A stretch of 64,000 bases of DNA from Molossus alvarezi (GCA_037176705.1 CM073896.1:24130708-24194707), one strand, 5' to 3'. Shown: positions 25,101-37,400, numbered from the stretch's first letter. A program made the numbers and translations. The notes: generated by a model from the sequence alone, not told the origin.

Positions 25101-25724
25101 CTTTCACACAGATGATTTATTCGTCGGGCATGAGCCCAAAGATATCCATGCGACTAGCTATCACTTTAACTTTTATTACTAATTCATCTGAAGGTGATCT
25201 AATTTCTTCAAGAACTTGGCATAGAAGAATTTTAGTAATGAGAGGAATTTTGTGGTTATTGGCCAATGGCGTGTCAGAAGAAAAAATACATACAAAATTT
25301 TAAGAATAATCTGTGTAAAAACCAAACACAAGTGATCAGATTGGGATATAAATATTATTCATAAGAGCAGAGAGAGTACATAGGCCAAAGGGAAAATAGC
25401 CATTGGAGTAACCATCCCTAAAATGAGATCAGAGACCCATGATTTATCCAGATAACAATTTCTCCATAATATGCATTGTGACTCTAGAGAGCTGATAGCC
25501 GAGTTCTTCACCCTGCCCTCATGCACGCAGAAAGAGTCGTCGGCTCTGTCTTTTCCTACTCACCACAGGGAAGGCGGACACTGCTAGTCTTGTCTAATTT
25601 CTGTCCCAGGTTTTATCACAGCAGCAATGATCTGGGGAACCAACTGGCGTTCCTGTCTGCTGGGCAGAAGGCTCGGGCTTTGTTTGCAGCTGAGCTGGGT
25701 TCAAACACTGGCCTGGCCACCCGT
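22127..25724. other. Gene-free stretch
   Basis: No gene seen. About 23240-23410 may be an old L1 3' UTR in antisense (low confidence). Short overlapping frames at 24834-25303 have no domain. Confidence 0.5.
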
Positions 25725-25875
25725 GTGGCCTGAGACGAGCTACTTAATCTCTTTGAGTCCCAGCAGGTGTAAAATGGCAATACTATCTTATTCGTGGGGT
25801 TTTTGAGAGGGTTAAATAAGAATTAGAAGTCCATCAAAACATCTGGCACTGTGCCTAATTCACAGAATTCGTTTT
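25725..25875 (+). mobile_element. MIR fossil (3' half)
   Basis: gacgagctacttaatctctt, gtgtaaaatggcaatac, ggttaaataagaatt and tctggcactgtgccta are MIR-like. Confidence 0.7.
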
Positions 25876-25984
25876 CTTTAGTCTTTCCAGTCTGTTTCTG
25901 ATTTCAGTCCCCGGAGCTTCTGCCAGAAAGCCATTCTCTCATCTCATAAAACGGCTTTGAGTTTGGCGGAGTAAACAACCAGTC

Positions 25985-26150
25985 TAGGAGTCGGTGATTC
26001 TGGGTTCTAGTCCCAGCTCTGCCATGACCTTCCTGCTTGTGAGGCCTTTGGACAAGTCATTTCCCATCTCTAGGCCTCAGTTGTTCAACTGTAAAATGAA
26101 GGATTTAGACGGGATGTGACTAACTTCCCTTCTGATTGTAACAACTCACA
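25985..26150 (+). mobile_element. MIR fossil
   Basis: ctgggttctagtcccagctc, ggacaagtcatttcccatct, ctaggcctcagttgttc, gtaaaatgaaggatt. Confidence 0.75.
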
Positions 26151-27294
26151 AGCTGAACGGACTGAATGGTCCCGATCTCAGCATCCCCCACTGAGCTGAC
26201 TCCTAGGTCCTTCTACCTGAGCACTTCAGAAAAGGTGCTCGCTTTGCATCTCTGTCGCTGTGAAAGCCTGGGAGGGTCACAAACGTGCTTTATTTTAAAA
26301 TGTGGTGGCTGAGACTGAGTGAGGTCGGCTGGCCCCTGGCCATAGGGAGCAGTAATGAAAGGCCTTGGAAATGATCCAGGGTACCTGCCTCCCCAGGCCC
26401 AGCTTCCCTGTTTGGGCTCGCTGTCCACACAAGGCGGCCATCACCGTCCACTCCCTCTCGTTGGCTAGTCCTGGGAGCTCAAGATGCTACTACCCTGCTT
26501 CCTTTTCTGGGCTGCCTCCCTGTTACCCAGAAAAGCAGCTCAGGCTCATCCTTCCCCAGCATCCAGAAAGGTCTACCTGACTCAGAACTGACAGTCAGGT
26601 TCTGTCTCCCTCCCTTACCCAGAGTGAGTGACTCCGTTTCATTCTTCTCTCTGTAATTCAGAAATGTTGCTCAGCTTATGTCTCCATTGTTCAAAGAGCT
26701 ATGTAGCTCAAGCTCACCTTCCATTCAGTCCTTTCCATTGTTATCTCGAATAGTGATTCATTTAATAAATATGACTGGATTTCCTGAGCTTATGATTGTA
26801 CAGCTAGTCAAAAGGCTGAGCAACTTTTCTCTGGGACATCTACATCTTTAGCATGTAATTTCCAGAGTACAGTGCAGTTAACTTGTGGACAAAAGTGACC
26901 AGACCTGCTCTGCTCCAGCTTTCTGCCCTGTGGATGTTAGAACGTGGAGAACCAGTCAAGGAACAATGATATGAGCTTCATGCACGGCGGGGCCAGCAGG
27001 GCAGCAGAGCTGACTGGCAACAGACTGGGAAGTTGCAAAACTGGATGGCATGCCAGCACTTCCAAGGGAGGGGAAAGGCTACATCCACATTGGTTAGGAC
27101 TTTTCCCCAACTCACAACATATCAAGAAAATACCACATACTTGGACATGACCATAACTCTTCTCTAGAAAGCCAGCTGTGACCGTGATCAGGGCGTCTGC
27201 AGTCCCTAAAGAGCCTTGCTGGGGTCCAGCTGGATGGGCTCTTTGCCCTCTGCTGCTCTAGCCGCCTCGAAAGGTTGAAAGGGTCTTCCCTTCC
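26151..27294. other. Gene-free stretch
   Basis: Nothing recognisable. Confidence 0.5.
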
Positions 27295-27590
27295 TTGCCT
27301 GATTAACTCCCAGTAATTTCCAGTTCTCAGTCTAAGAAACGTCTTCCCTGATTCAAGTGAGCTCTCCCCTGTTATTCTCCCACAGCACCCCATTCTTTTA
27401 TTTCACTGTACTAATCACAACTGGTAACCACATATCGGTAACTTCGTCATTTTATGACTCTTTCCCCCCACTGGACCGCAGTCTTCAAGAGGCAGGGGCC
27501 ATATCTAATTCATTCACCGCTGAATTCCCCGACCTGAGCACAGTGTCTGGAACATAGGTCTTAAATAAATACTTAATAAATTAATAAATA
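27295..27590 (+). mobile_element. L2 3' end fossil
   Basis: cgtcttccctgattcaag, ctcccacagcacccca, agaggcaggggccatatc, gagcacagtgtctggaac and a terminal AAT-rich tail match LINE-2. Confidence 0.8.
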
Positions 27591-27614
27591 AAAATACTCC
27601 CATTGTTACTCATA

Positions 27615-27825
27615 TACTCATATCTGGAATAGGCTCTGGAGTCAGGCAAACACACATCACATGTTGTAGCTGTACCGTACTCCCTGTATGACCTGGGCAA
27701 TTTAACTCACATTATGAACCTCAAAACTTCTTCATCTTTAAAATGCAGACAAAGAATACCTAATTAGTGACATAATATGTGCAAGTATCTGGCACACATA
27801 AACATTGAATAAAGGCTCTTCGGTG
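27615..27825 (+). mobile_element. MIR fossil
   Basis: gctctggagtcaggcaaac, tgtatgacctgggcaattt, catctttaaaatgcagac and ctggcacacataaacattg. Confidence 0.75.
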
Positions 27826-27864
27826 TTCCTCCTCATACACAACGACCACCACCACTCCTGAACT

Positions 27865-27975
27865 GTTACATAGAGCCCTTCACAGTGAGGCAACGCAATC
27901 CCACACAGGCTGAAGGACTTGCCCAGACGTGCATAGCAGTATTAGACCCTGGTCTTTTTGCCTCCAATTTTTACA
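27865..27975 (+). mobile_element. Possible MIR core fragment
   Basis: gagcccttcacagtgagg, aaggacttgcccagacg and ttagaccctggtctttt resemble MIR core/3' sequence. Weak. Confidence 0.4.
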
Positions 27976-28479
27976 AGTTTAATATATGGTGCTTTTTTTT
28001 TTTTCATAGTTCACCTTTGCACCACACGGTGCAGAAAAATAAATAAAGAGAAATATAGAAAACATCATAAACACCAACAGGGTATACCCAGACCTTAGGA
28101 AAGTATTTGAAACGAAACTTTGACAGATAATGGAAAAGTGTGAAGACACAGAGAAATGCCATCTGTTCTCATTGTGCTTCCAAGAGAGTGATCACTTCTA
28201 TCAGGATCTGTGGTCTCTCCACGGCCTTGCTCCAGGGAAGTCAAGGGCTTCCTCATGAGTCAGGCTACTCAGTGCCGTTTGGTGTACCCAGACACACCGA
28301 GGCCAGCACAAAGAAAGAAAACCGAACCAACAAACAAGCAAACAAAACAAACGAGGCATTTGCCTGCTACTGCATTTTTTCCCCTCTGCTTTTTGCACGT
28401 TATGTATGAAAATGATCTATAGAAAACATTTGAGACAGGTTGATAAAATTATCAATGGATAAGAAACGACGTTTGTGAA
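27976..28479. other. Gene-free stretch
   Basis: Nothing recognisable. Confidence 0.5.
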
Positions 28480-28970
28480 GAGATGTGGAAAATAACTTGC
28501 ACAATGTTGTTATAATTGGTACCGCATGCCTGGAGGTCAGTATCGCAAACATGTAGCATCACTTTCAGACGTGTATCCTTTGGCCCAGAAAGTCCACTCT
28601 TATGTTTTACCCCAATCCAAAATCAAAGATGTGTCCCCAAATTTATAGAAGCATTGTTGATAATAATCAAAACCGGAAAACAATCTAAATAGCCAATAAA
28701 ATGAATTATTTATATAAATCATGGTACACAAGGAACTACCGGACAAATGTCAAATGTTATGGTGGAAGCACGTTGACATGGAAGATATAAAAGTGTTTAC
28801 TGTATATTGTCAATGGGAAAAAATCAGTCTGAAGAGTGTGAAATTTATACACACACACACACACACACACACGACCAATATATGCCAAAATGTTAAAAGT
28901 CATTATTTCTGGATTGATGGCAAACTAAATTTTATTTTCTTCTTTATAATTTTTTAAAAATTTCAACATT
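28480..28970 (+). mobile_element. Ancient L1 3' end, sense
   Basis: Diverged L1M-type 3' sequence (atttatagaagcattgttg, aacaatctaaatagcc, aatcatggtacacaagg, tgacatggaagatataaa). A (CA)n microsatellite (28849-28872) lies in its 3' part. Confidence 0.6.
28849..28872. repeat. (AC)n microsatellite
   Basis: 24 bp of AC repeats. Confidence 0.95.
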
Positions 28971-31039
28971 TAAAAAAATTATGAGCATATATGCACCAGT
29001 TAAGAAGACTGGGGGGAAATTCTTGAGACAGTTGACCCAGGGCGGTAGGCTGTGCCTTAAAACACGACAGGCCCGTGAGAAAGAGAAGCCAAGAGAACCT
29101 CGGCCTCCAGGAGGGGAGGCGAGCAGAGGGAGACGTCAGCGCCCCACGGCGCAGCCTGGGCATTCTGCCCTTTGCAGGGCTGTGGGCACTGCACCCCCAG
29201 AGCCATCACATCTGGCTTCTCAAGGACTTCCACGAGCCTTCTTGTGAACCTGCTGTACTTCCCAGTGGGTAGCAGAAAAGGCAGGGTCATCAACAATTTA
29301 GTCTTGGCCTTCAGCCAGGACATCACAGTTCAGATGGCAACACCCACTCTGGTCTGGAGTGGAGCTATGGAAAATACCTGGCCCCACTGAACCCCACCAT
29401 GTTTTTAGCACCTAAATGGCAAGCACTGCGCTGGTAGCTGTGGGAAGAGATGCGGACACAGATGAGGTCTCTGCTTTCGAAGCTCACAGTGACACCATCC
29501 CAGCATGGCAGCAGTGCGCGCAAACAGGGAAGGGGCAACACCAAAGGCGGTGCCGGGGTACAGTGCTAGTCGTCTTTGCGTCGGTGTCCTTTAGGCCACG
29601 AGGCACCACTGCTCATGGCTTTGTCCTCTCAGCACACGCGGCGTCCTTCCAGACACACTGTGAGCCCCATAAGGCACACAGCCACTCGATTTCAGATGGT
29701 CCTGTGCTACTCTCTCAATGGCTTACGGAAAGAGTAACTAGGTTGCCCCATATCACTATGAGGCCAATTTGCAGACAGAATGGACTGGGGATATTTCCAC
29801 TCCATCTCCCAACGAAGCCTTCAAAAAAAGATAAAAATAATAAAAAGAAAAAAAGAAATTCCTATTCACCCTTCAAAATACAACTCATCTGTCACTTATC
29901 TGTGTAAACTTCTCTCAGTAGGTAGCTATAAATGCCAACAAACCAACCCATAGCTTAGTGGCTGAAGACAACAAGCACTGACGTAGCTGCAGACTCTGTG
30001 GGCTGACAGCTCAGGCTTACCTGGACAGTGTTGAGCTCACCTGGCCTCCCTCAGGGGTCTGCAGTCACATGTCAGTCATTACAGAGCTCAGCCTCAGCAA
30101 TTGGCTGTCTGTAAGGCAACAAGGTTGAAGGAGCCACAGGGTTCTTATCCTCTGGCAAACTAGCCTGGCTTGTTAACACGGTGGGCTCAGAAATCCAACG
30201 GAGTGATGGAAATACGCAGGTTCTGTCGGGGCTGTGAAATTAATTAAACAAGGAGGCCATTAGCCTCCTGTGGCTCCAATGCCCTGGCAGCCCCATAATC
30301 AACCTAGTCTAAGCCTGTAGAAAAATAGGAAATCAAAGTGCTAAGAGCAGCCAATCACAAACAGCCAAGTAGGCTTTAAAGCTATAGAAAATCAATTTCC
30401 TTACGTTGCTTTCACCTCTTCTCTATAGAGGTCTCTTTCCCCAGCGCCTGTGGGTGGAGTACTCAGAATCACTTCCAGTTCGGCGCTGACTGATTCCAAC
30501 TGATTTTTGCTCAAATAAACTCAACATTTTTAATATGTTGTAGTTTAATTTTTTACAAGGTGTCAGCTTAGAATTGGGACAGCATTGCTTTGTCACATTA
30601 CAGTCACCAAATCCAGTCATATGGCTAAGACTAAATCTGGAAGGAAGAAAGAAATCTAGACTTCACCACCCCCCCCCCTTTTTTTTTAATTTTAAAGATA
30701 TTTGCATGATGGTTAAAGATAAAGTATAAAAATTAAGGTCATTTTCATTGGAAAAGACTAAGTCAAAAATAAGAATGCTACAAGCTTTAAGCTCCTTTAT
30801 TAAATTGATCGAAGAAGCTATCAATAACATCAATTTTATAGCAGCAATAACCTGAGTGACAGAGCTTTAGGATGGAAACCGCATAAAGTTAAATTAGTTT
30901 CCTTGGTATTTGATTTAAACTGATGCAACATTGTTGACAGTGGAAGTGTTTAATTTTAGACTTCCCCTTTTGATTCCAAAGAGTTACAAAGTCACAATGC
31001 AAAATGCAAGAATTTTAAAAATAAAGGTTTTTGGTAATT
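28971..31039. other. Gene-free stretch
   Basis: No gene. 29410-29490 (caagcactgcgctggtagct) and 29920-30200 (ccatagcttagtggctgaag, gctcacctggcctccc) look like old mammalian repeats of unresolved family. The 163-codon frame at 29416-29907 lies in this material and ends in a lysine-rich A-run. Confidence 0.45.
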
Positions 31040-31083
31040 TTATAAAAAGTCAGATTTATTGAGCTATAATTTATATTCAGTAG

Positions 31084-31125
31084 AATTAACCCCCCACTTC
31101 TTAAAAAATTAATGGGGGGTTAATT
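31084..31125. repeat. 13-bp perfect inverted repeat
   Basis: aattaacccccca (31084-31096) and tggggggttaatt (31113-31125), separated by 16 bp. Ordinary old L1 sequence continues on both sides. Confidence 0.9.
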
Positions 31126-31506
31126 ATAAAATACACAGCATAAAATTTACCATCCTCACCATTTATAAGTATACATTTCAGCAGTGTGAACTAGATTCAC
31201 GTTGTTGGGCCACAGATCTCCAAAAATGTTTTCATCTTGCAAACCGAAATTCTACACAGATTGAACAAGTCATTTACCCTTCCTCTCAGCTTCTGACACC
31301 CATAATTATACTTTATGTTTCTATGTGTTTGACTATTTCAGATACCTCATGTAAGTGGAATCACACAGCATTATGGTATTTGTCTTTTTATGACTGGCTG
31401 ATTTTACTTAGCATACTGTCCTTAAGGTTTATCTATCTTGAAGCTTGTAACAGAAATTCATTATTTTTAAAGGCCACATGATATTCTATATCCCAAATTT
31501 CTTATT

Positions 31507-31729
31507 TTTTCTTTTTATTTAATGTTTTTATTTATTTCAGAGAGACAAAGGGAGAGGAAGAGAGAGAGAGAAACATCCATGAGAGAGAAATATTGATCAG
31601 ATGCTCCCTGCATGCCCCCTACTGGGGATTGAGCCCACAAACTGGACATATGCCCTGGCTGGGAATTGAAGCAGTGACCTCCTGATGCATGGGATGAAGC
31701 TCAACCATCTGAGCCACACCATCTGGGCT
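31507..31729 (-). mobile_element. Ves-type SINE, antisense
   Basis: The reverse complement shows cagatggtgtggctcagatgg, caattcccagccagggcata, a middle gggggcatgcagggagc and a CT-rich tail. Inserted in antisense L1 copy 1; duplication not clear. Confidence 0.85.
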
Positions 31730-32040
31730 GTACTATATTTCTTTGTACATTCATCAGTTGATGGGCATTTGGATTGCTTCCACCCCTTGGCTATTGAAAA
31801 TCAAGCTACAGAAAATATGGTTATGCAAATATCTCTTTGACATCCTGCTTTCAATTATATATATATGGATGGTAATTCTATTTTTTAATTTTTTGAGGAA
31901 ACTTCATATTGCACCATTTTACATTCCCACCAATAGTGCACAAAGGTTTACATTTCTCCACATCCGCACAAAATATTTTCCTTTCTTTTTTTTTTTCTTT
32001 TTGATAGTGGCCACCCTAATGGGAGTGAGGTGAAAACGCA

Positions 32041-32384
32041 TCACTTTTAAGCGTGAAGTCCTATGAGTTTTGACAAATGCATACCTTTGTATAAACACCA
32101 CTCCAATCACCACAATTACCATCACCCACAAAGTTCCCTTGGGCCCCAATGCAGTAAATGCCCTCCCCTAACTAACAGCCCCAGGCAATCAGTGATATGT
32201 TTCTATCCATTTTTTTACTATTAAAATATGTCATGTAAAGTAATCATATCATCTATAGTGTTTTGAATATGGGCTCTTTCATTTGGCATAATTCACTTGA
32301 AACATTCATGTTTTGCATATATGTAAGTAGTTTTTTCTTCTTTGTCCCTGAATAGTATGTCCTTGTAAGAACATACCACAATTT
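32041..32384 (-). mobile_element. Ancient L1 (copy 2), antisense, first part
   Basis: The reverse complement of another old L1 3' end (tttgacaaatgcatacc, gttcccttgggccccaatgc, ccccaggcaatcagtgat). It resumes at 34127 after the L1-B insertion. Confidence 0.75.
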
Positions 32385-33870
32385 CTACATGACATTGAAA
32401 TAAGAAATAGAGAAAGATATAAAAAAGTGGAAGCACATACCTTGTTCATGGATTGGAAGAATTAACATCATTAAAATGTCCGTACTACCCAAAGCAATCT
32501 ATAAATTCAATGCAATCCCCATCAAAATACCAATGACATATTTCACAGAACTAGAACAAATACTTCAAAAGTTCATATGGAACCAAAAAAGACCCCTAAT
32601 AGCCACAGCAATCTTGAAAAAGAAGCACAAAGTAGGTGGGATCACATTACCAGATATCAGTTTATACTAAAAAACTACTGTAATCAAAACAGCCTGGTAC
32701 TGGTACAAGAACAGGCATTAAGACCAGTGGAACAGAACAGAGAACCTGTAAATTGACCCAAGACATTATGCGCAATTAATATTTGACAAAAGTGGCAAAA
32801 GCACACAATGGAATAAAGACAGCCTCTTTAATAAATGGTGTTGGGAAAATTGGACAGCTACATGCAAAAAAATGAAACTAGACCATCAACTTACACTACA
32901 CTATACACAAGAATAAACTCAAAATGGATAAACGACTTAAATGTGACTCGTGAATCCATAAAAATTCTAGAAGAAAATGTAGGCAACAAAAGTTCAGACA
33001 TCATACACAGCAGAATTTTCACTGATACATCACCTAAGGCAACAGAAACAAAGGAAAAAATGAACACATGGGACCATATCAAACTAAAAAGCTACTGCAC
33101 AGCAAAAAAAAAGCAACCAGCAAAATGGGAAGGGAACCCACCATAAAGGAGTCCATAATTGCCAATGATACATCAGATAAGAGGTTAATTTCCAAAATAT
33201 ATAGAGTGCTCATACAACTCAACAACAGGAAAACAAAGAACCCAATTAAAAAATGGGAAGAGGACCTAAATAGACACTGCACCAAACAGGACATACAAAT
33301 GGCCAAGTGACATATGAAGAAATGCTCAACATCTCTAATCATCAGAGAGATGCAAATTAAAACAACAATGAGGTATCACCTCACACCTGTCAGAATGGCC
33401 GCCATCAACAAATCATCAAACAGCAAGTGTTGGCAAGGGTGTGGAGAAAAGGCAACTCTAGTACACTGCTGGTGGGAATGCAGACTGGTGCAGCCACTAT
33501 GGAAAACACTATGGTGTTACCTCAAAAAATTAAAAATTGAATTGCCATTTGACCCATTTATATCCCACTTCGAGGAATATACCCTAAGAAGCCTGAAACA
33601 CCAATCAGAAAGAATATATGTACCCCCATGTTCATAGCAGCACTATTTACAATATCTAAGATCTGGAAACAGCCCAAGTGTCCATCAGTAGATGAATGGA
33701 TAAAAAAGCAGTGGTACATATACACAATGGAGTACTACGCAGCTGTAAGAAATAAAGATCTCTTATCCTTTGAGACGACATGGAGGGACCTGGAGAGTAT
33801 TATCCTAAGTGAAACAAGCCAAACAGAAAAAGACAAATATCACATGATCTCACTTATTTGTGGCATATAA
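32385..33870 (+). pseudogene. L1-B ORF2 C-terminal remnant
   Basis: Homologous to the L1-C frame but broken several times. There is a stop TAA at 32668-32670 after ITLPDISLY. The open frame shifts from phase 1 (32476-32670) to phase 0 (32835-33146) and phase 2 (33068-33310). A TGA at 33308-33310 follows QMAK (AGA to TGA), and the frame shifts back to phase 1 for the last segment (33628-33870), which ends in SLICGI. The Cys/His motif [18 protein letters not shown] is retained at about 33437-33490. Not functional. Confidence 0.9.
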
Positions 33871-34112
33871 TGAACATAACAGTCTGAGGAACAGGGTAGG
33901 CCCAGAGACAGATGTAGGGTACAGACTGATAATCCTCAGAAGAGGGAGTGTTGGGGGAGGGAAGGGATAAACCACAGAACTTATATGCATGTATGTATAA
34001 CTGATGGACATAAACAACAAAGCTGGGGACGGAGTGGGGGGATGGGGAGGAGGGCGTTAATGGGGAAAAAAAGGAGAAACATCTGTAACAACAATTAATT
34101 AGTAAAAAAAAT
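32385..34112 (+). mobile_element. L1-B: 5'-truncated LINE-1 with intact duplication
   Basis: Begins at ctacatgacattg, about 136 bp further downstream in the L1 than L1-C. It carries the ORF2 C-terminal region, a G-rich 3' UTR (33940-34070) and a short A tail. A perfect 14-bp duplication acataccacaattt flanks it (32371-32384 and 34113-34126). More diverged than L1-A and L1-C and therefore older. Confidence 0.93.
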
Positions 34113-34126
34113 ACATACCACAATTT

Positions 34127-35281
34127 GTTTACTTATCCGCCAGTGTAGTCACTATTTAGAATGTTTCTAGTTTTGAGTTATTACTAATAAGGTCCCTATA
34201 ACTTTATTCTTCTGTATAACTTAAGCTGTATATCATTTGAAAGCCTATATTTTGTGTAAACATGTGTTTTTCATATCTTGGATAAATATTGGGAACTGGG
34301 ATTGGTGAATTATATAGTAATTGTATGTTAAACTTTATAAGGAACTGCTAAGCTTTTCCTGTCATGGCAATACCATTTTGCATTCCCACCACCACCTGTA
34401 ATAGTTCTTTGTGCTCTATGTCCTAGCGCTTGGTATTGTTAGATTTTTAAAAATTTATTTTTCCAGCAATTCTAATAGGTGTGAAGAGGTATCTCAAGTT
34501 AAGTTTAATTTGCATTTCCCTAATGACTAACAATGTTGAGCATCTTTTTATGTGTTTATTTGCTATCTACTTATCTTCTTTGGTAAAGTGTTCAAATTGT
34601 ATGCTCATTTTTTAATTCAATTTTTTCTTTTCTTATTGCTGAGTATTGAGAGCCTTTTATATACTCTTGTCAAATATGTGATTCGCAAATAATCTCTCTC
34701 AATCTGTGACTTGTGTTTCCATTTGCTTAACACTGTCTTTGACAGAATAAAAACTTAATTTGGATGAAGTGTAATTTATCAATTTTTTGTTTTATAAATA
34801 TTTCTTCTGTATTGTAACTAAGGAGTCTTTTCTAACATAAGGTCACAAAGGTTATTTTCTATGTTTTTTCACTTGCCCATTTTGAGTTTACTTTTGTATA
34901 AGGTGTCTGGTATAAATTAAGATTTATTATTTTGGCATCTGGATGCCCAATTATTCCATCACCACTTGTTAAGAAGACAATTCTTTTTCCTTTTAATTTT
35001 CTTTGTGTCTTTGAAAAAAATCAATTGGTTTAAAATCTGTGAGTGTATTTCTAGACTCTCCATTCTATACCATTCGTCCACATGTCTATACTTTTGTGAA
35101 TATTATACTGTCTTGGTTACTAGAGCTTTAGAATAAATCATGATATCAGGGTGTGTAAGTCCTCCAACTTGTTTCTTCTACTTCAATAATGTTTTAGTTG
35201 TTCTGGTTCCTTTGTATCCTTCTGCTTGCTTCGGACTTAGTTTGCTTTTTTACATTCTAGGTTTTTAAATATAGCACTAAT
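34127..35281 (-). mobile_element. Ancient L1 (copy 2), antisense, second part
   Basis: Continues copy 2: ccaccacctgtaatagttct, ttgcatttccctaatgac, atttgcaaataatctctc-like, tcaccacttgttaagaag, ctccattctataccattcg. The insertion of L1-B separates it from 32041-32370. Confidence 0.8.
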
Positions 35282-35297
35282 TTGAGTCCTTTGTCTT

Positions 35298-35532
35298 TAT
35301 TATTATTATTTTTAATCCTCACCCGAGGACATTTTTGTATTTATCTTCAGATAGAGTGGGAGGGAGAGAGGGATGAAGTGAGAGAGAGTCACATCGACTG
35401 GTTGCCACCTGCACAACCCCAGTCTGGGCCAGGGAGGAACCGCAACCGAGGTACGTGCCCTTAGCGGGAACCAAACCCAGGACTCTCTGGTCTGCAGGCC
35501 GACACTCTAACTGCTGAGCCAAACCGGCCAGG
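35298..35532 (-). mobile_element. Ves-type SINE, antisense
   Basis: The reverse complement runs from cctggccggtttggctcagc to a tail with the intact terminal hairpin (plus strand tcctcacccgagga). A perfect 16-bp duplication ttgagtcctttgtctt lies at 35282-35297 and 35533-35548. Inserted in antisense L1 copy 2, which continues to about 35640. Confidence 0.95.
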
Positions 35533-35548
35533 TTGAGTCCTTTGTCTT

Positions 35549-35640
35549 CTAATGTAACCATGTGATGCTATAAATTTTCTTCTAAGCACTGCTTTAGTTT
35601 CATTATGTGAAATTTTATTTTTTCCTTCCTAATAGTTCCT
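35549..35640 (-). mobile_element. Ancient L1 (copy 2), antisense, last part
   Basis: ataaattttcttctaagcac and tgctttagtttcatta match old L1 ORF2 in antisense, continuing the copy across the SINE. Confidence 0.6.
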
Positions 35641-36313
35641 ACATAAGCAGTGCTATCAGGCACTGATGGGTTAAATGTCCAGGAAAAGCTCTCTGAACTG
35701 AGGCTGTATTTGGCACATCAGACCTGTAATGTCCACTTGTACGTGTCCATCACTAAAGCTGAAGCTCCCTCACCCACCGCCGCCAACCCAGTCAGGTTCA
35801 AGAGTGTCAGCAGCAATAACCGAAGGGTGATCTGACTTGCAAAGCTGCCTGCCGAAGCTGCTAAAGGCCCCAGCCCAAACCTCTCCCTTCGACTTCTTGG
35901 GGAAAAGCGAGGAAGGTACTGAGTACTCTCTTGCACCTGGCTTTGGCCCCATGGACGTCCCCTGCCTTCTGTGAACTCTGGGCACAGCCTGCAGTGTCCA
36001 CAGGAGCCACCCTGCCAACCTCTCCAGCAGCATCTGGAGCCGGCCTCCCGTGCCCGCCGCACAGTGGCCTTCTCACGTTCCTGGAATATTTGAAACTCAT
36101 AGCCCCCAAAGCCATTTTCCCCTTGGGGCATTTTGTAATAAGTTTTCTTTTGGTCTTGAAAGCTCTTTCTATTAATCACTTCAGTAAAGTGGGAAAGAGA
36201 AGAAAGTTAACCTGAAAAGGATGTTAGACTGTCTCTTTTTAGCCATATCTGCCCATGAGAAACAAACAACAATTGTAATAAGGAGTTTAATAAAACAACT
36301 CAGAATAGAAACT
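35641..36313. other. Gene-free stretch, moderately GC-rich
   Basis: A 153-codon minus-strand frame (36179-35718) has a hydrophobic segment near its end, but it overlaps three other frames and shows no known domain. Not called as a gene. Confidence 0.45.
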
Positions 36314-36525
36314 AGCCCAGCCATTGTGGCTCAGTGGACTGAGCGTCCCATGGACTGAGAGGTCCCGCCCGGTTCGATTCCTGGTCAGGGCACATGCCCG
36401 GGTTACTGGCTTGATCCCCGGTAGGGGGCATGCAGGAGGCAGCCGATGGATATTTCTCTCTCACATCAATATTTCTCTCTCCTTTCTTCTCTCTTTAAAA
36501 AATCAATAAAAACATATTTTTTAAA
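36314..36525 (+). mobile_element. Ves-type SINE, sense
   Basis: Head gcccagccattgtggctcag, B-box-like ccggttcgattcctggtcag, middle gggggcatgcaggaggcagc, CT-rich half, then aaatcaataaaaacata. This copy lacks the terminal hairpin. Duplication not clear. Confidence 0.88.
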
Positions 36526-36998
36526 AAGAGAGAAATCAGTATTTTTTAAGTGAAGTATTTTTTTCTGCTACAGATGGCAAAATACTCTTTAAGCCCAGGG
36601 CATAGAGTCTCTCTGGCTGTAAATTTTTGGACACTGGAAAGCCCATATTTGAATTGACTTACGAAACTGGCATTCCAGCATTACATGAAGTTAATGATGT
36701 TAATTGATGATAATTATCTGTACTTTAACCTGGCTTAAAGGACAGAAAATCCGTAAGTAGGAAAAACTTATTTAATCACTTATATATGTTTAATTTAAAA
36801 TGTAGATACATATTAATAATACCTTCAGACCCTTGGATAACACAGAGACACACAACCCATGCTATGACAGGTGAGCAACCAGGACTGTCTGTACGTTGAG
36901 CAAACACGTGTCTCCCAGCTTATTATTAGGAGAGTAGATCTCAGAATCAGAAAAGCAAACATAAATGCCTAAACCCATCATTTTTTAGCATGTTATGG
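36526..36998. other. Gene-free stretch
   Basis: Nothing recognisable. Confidence 0.5.
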
Positions 36999-37010
36999 TA
37001 GATATTTAAG

Positions 37011-37263
37011 CCCTGGCCAGTTTGGTTTAGCGATTAGAGAGTTGGCCTGTGGACCAAAGAGTCATCGGTTTGATTCTGGCCAAGGTCACGTATCTCTGTT
37101 GCGGTTCAGTCCCAGCCCTGGTCTGGGTTGTGTGGGAGGCAGCCAGTTGATGTGTCTCTCTCACATCGAGGTTTCTCTCTCTCTCTCTTCCTCCCTTCCT
37201 CCCTCCTACTTTGTCTAAAGATAAATGGAAAAATATCCTTGGGTGAGGATTAAAGAAACACAC
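37011..37263 (+). mobile_element. Ves-type SINE, sense
   Basis: Head ccctggccagtttggtttag through the CT-rich half to the terminal hairpin tccttgggtgagga and an A-rich tail. 12-bp duplication tagatatttaag at 36999-37010 and 37264-37275. Confidence 0.93.
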
Positions 37264-37275
37264 TAGATATTTAAG

Positions 37276-37400
37276 CCTCAGCTTCCTTACCTGTAATAGC
37301 AGTTTGAAGGTTGTTACATCGATTCTATGAGGTAATGTATGCTCAATGCTTGGCACAGTACCTGGGATACAGTATGTACAAAATAAATATTAATATTCTT
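37276..37400 (+). mobile_element. MIR fossil (3' part)
   Basis: cctcagcttccttacctgta, gttgttacatcgattcta, tgcttggcacagtacctg. It lies directly after the SINE. Confidence 0.65.

Larger units (their letters stand above)
31040..32040 (-). mobile_element. Ancient L1 (copy 1), antisense
   Basis: Reads as the reverse complement of an old L1 3' end: tttattgagctataattta, taagtggaatcacacagc, tcatcagttgatgggcattt, ccaccctaatgggagtgagg. Interrupted by a SINE at 31507-31729 and by a foldback insertion at 31084-31125. Confidence 0.75.

Noticed and set aside
29416..29907. 163-codon plus-strand frame
   Set aside because: Lies in old repeat-like DNA, has no domain and ends in a lysine run encoded by an A-rich tract.
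35718..36179. 153-codon minus-strand frame with a hydrophobic stretch
   Set aside because: Overlaps three other frames in GC-rich DNA and has no recognisable domain, promoter or splice context.
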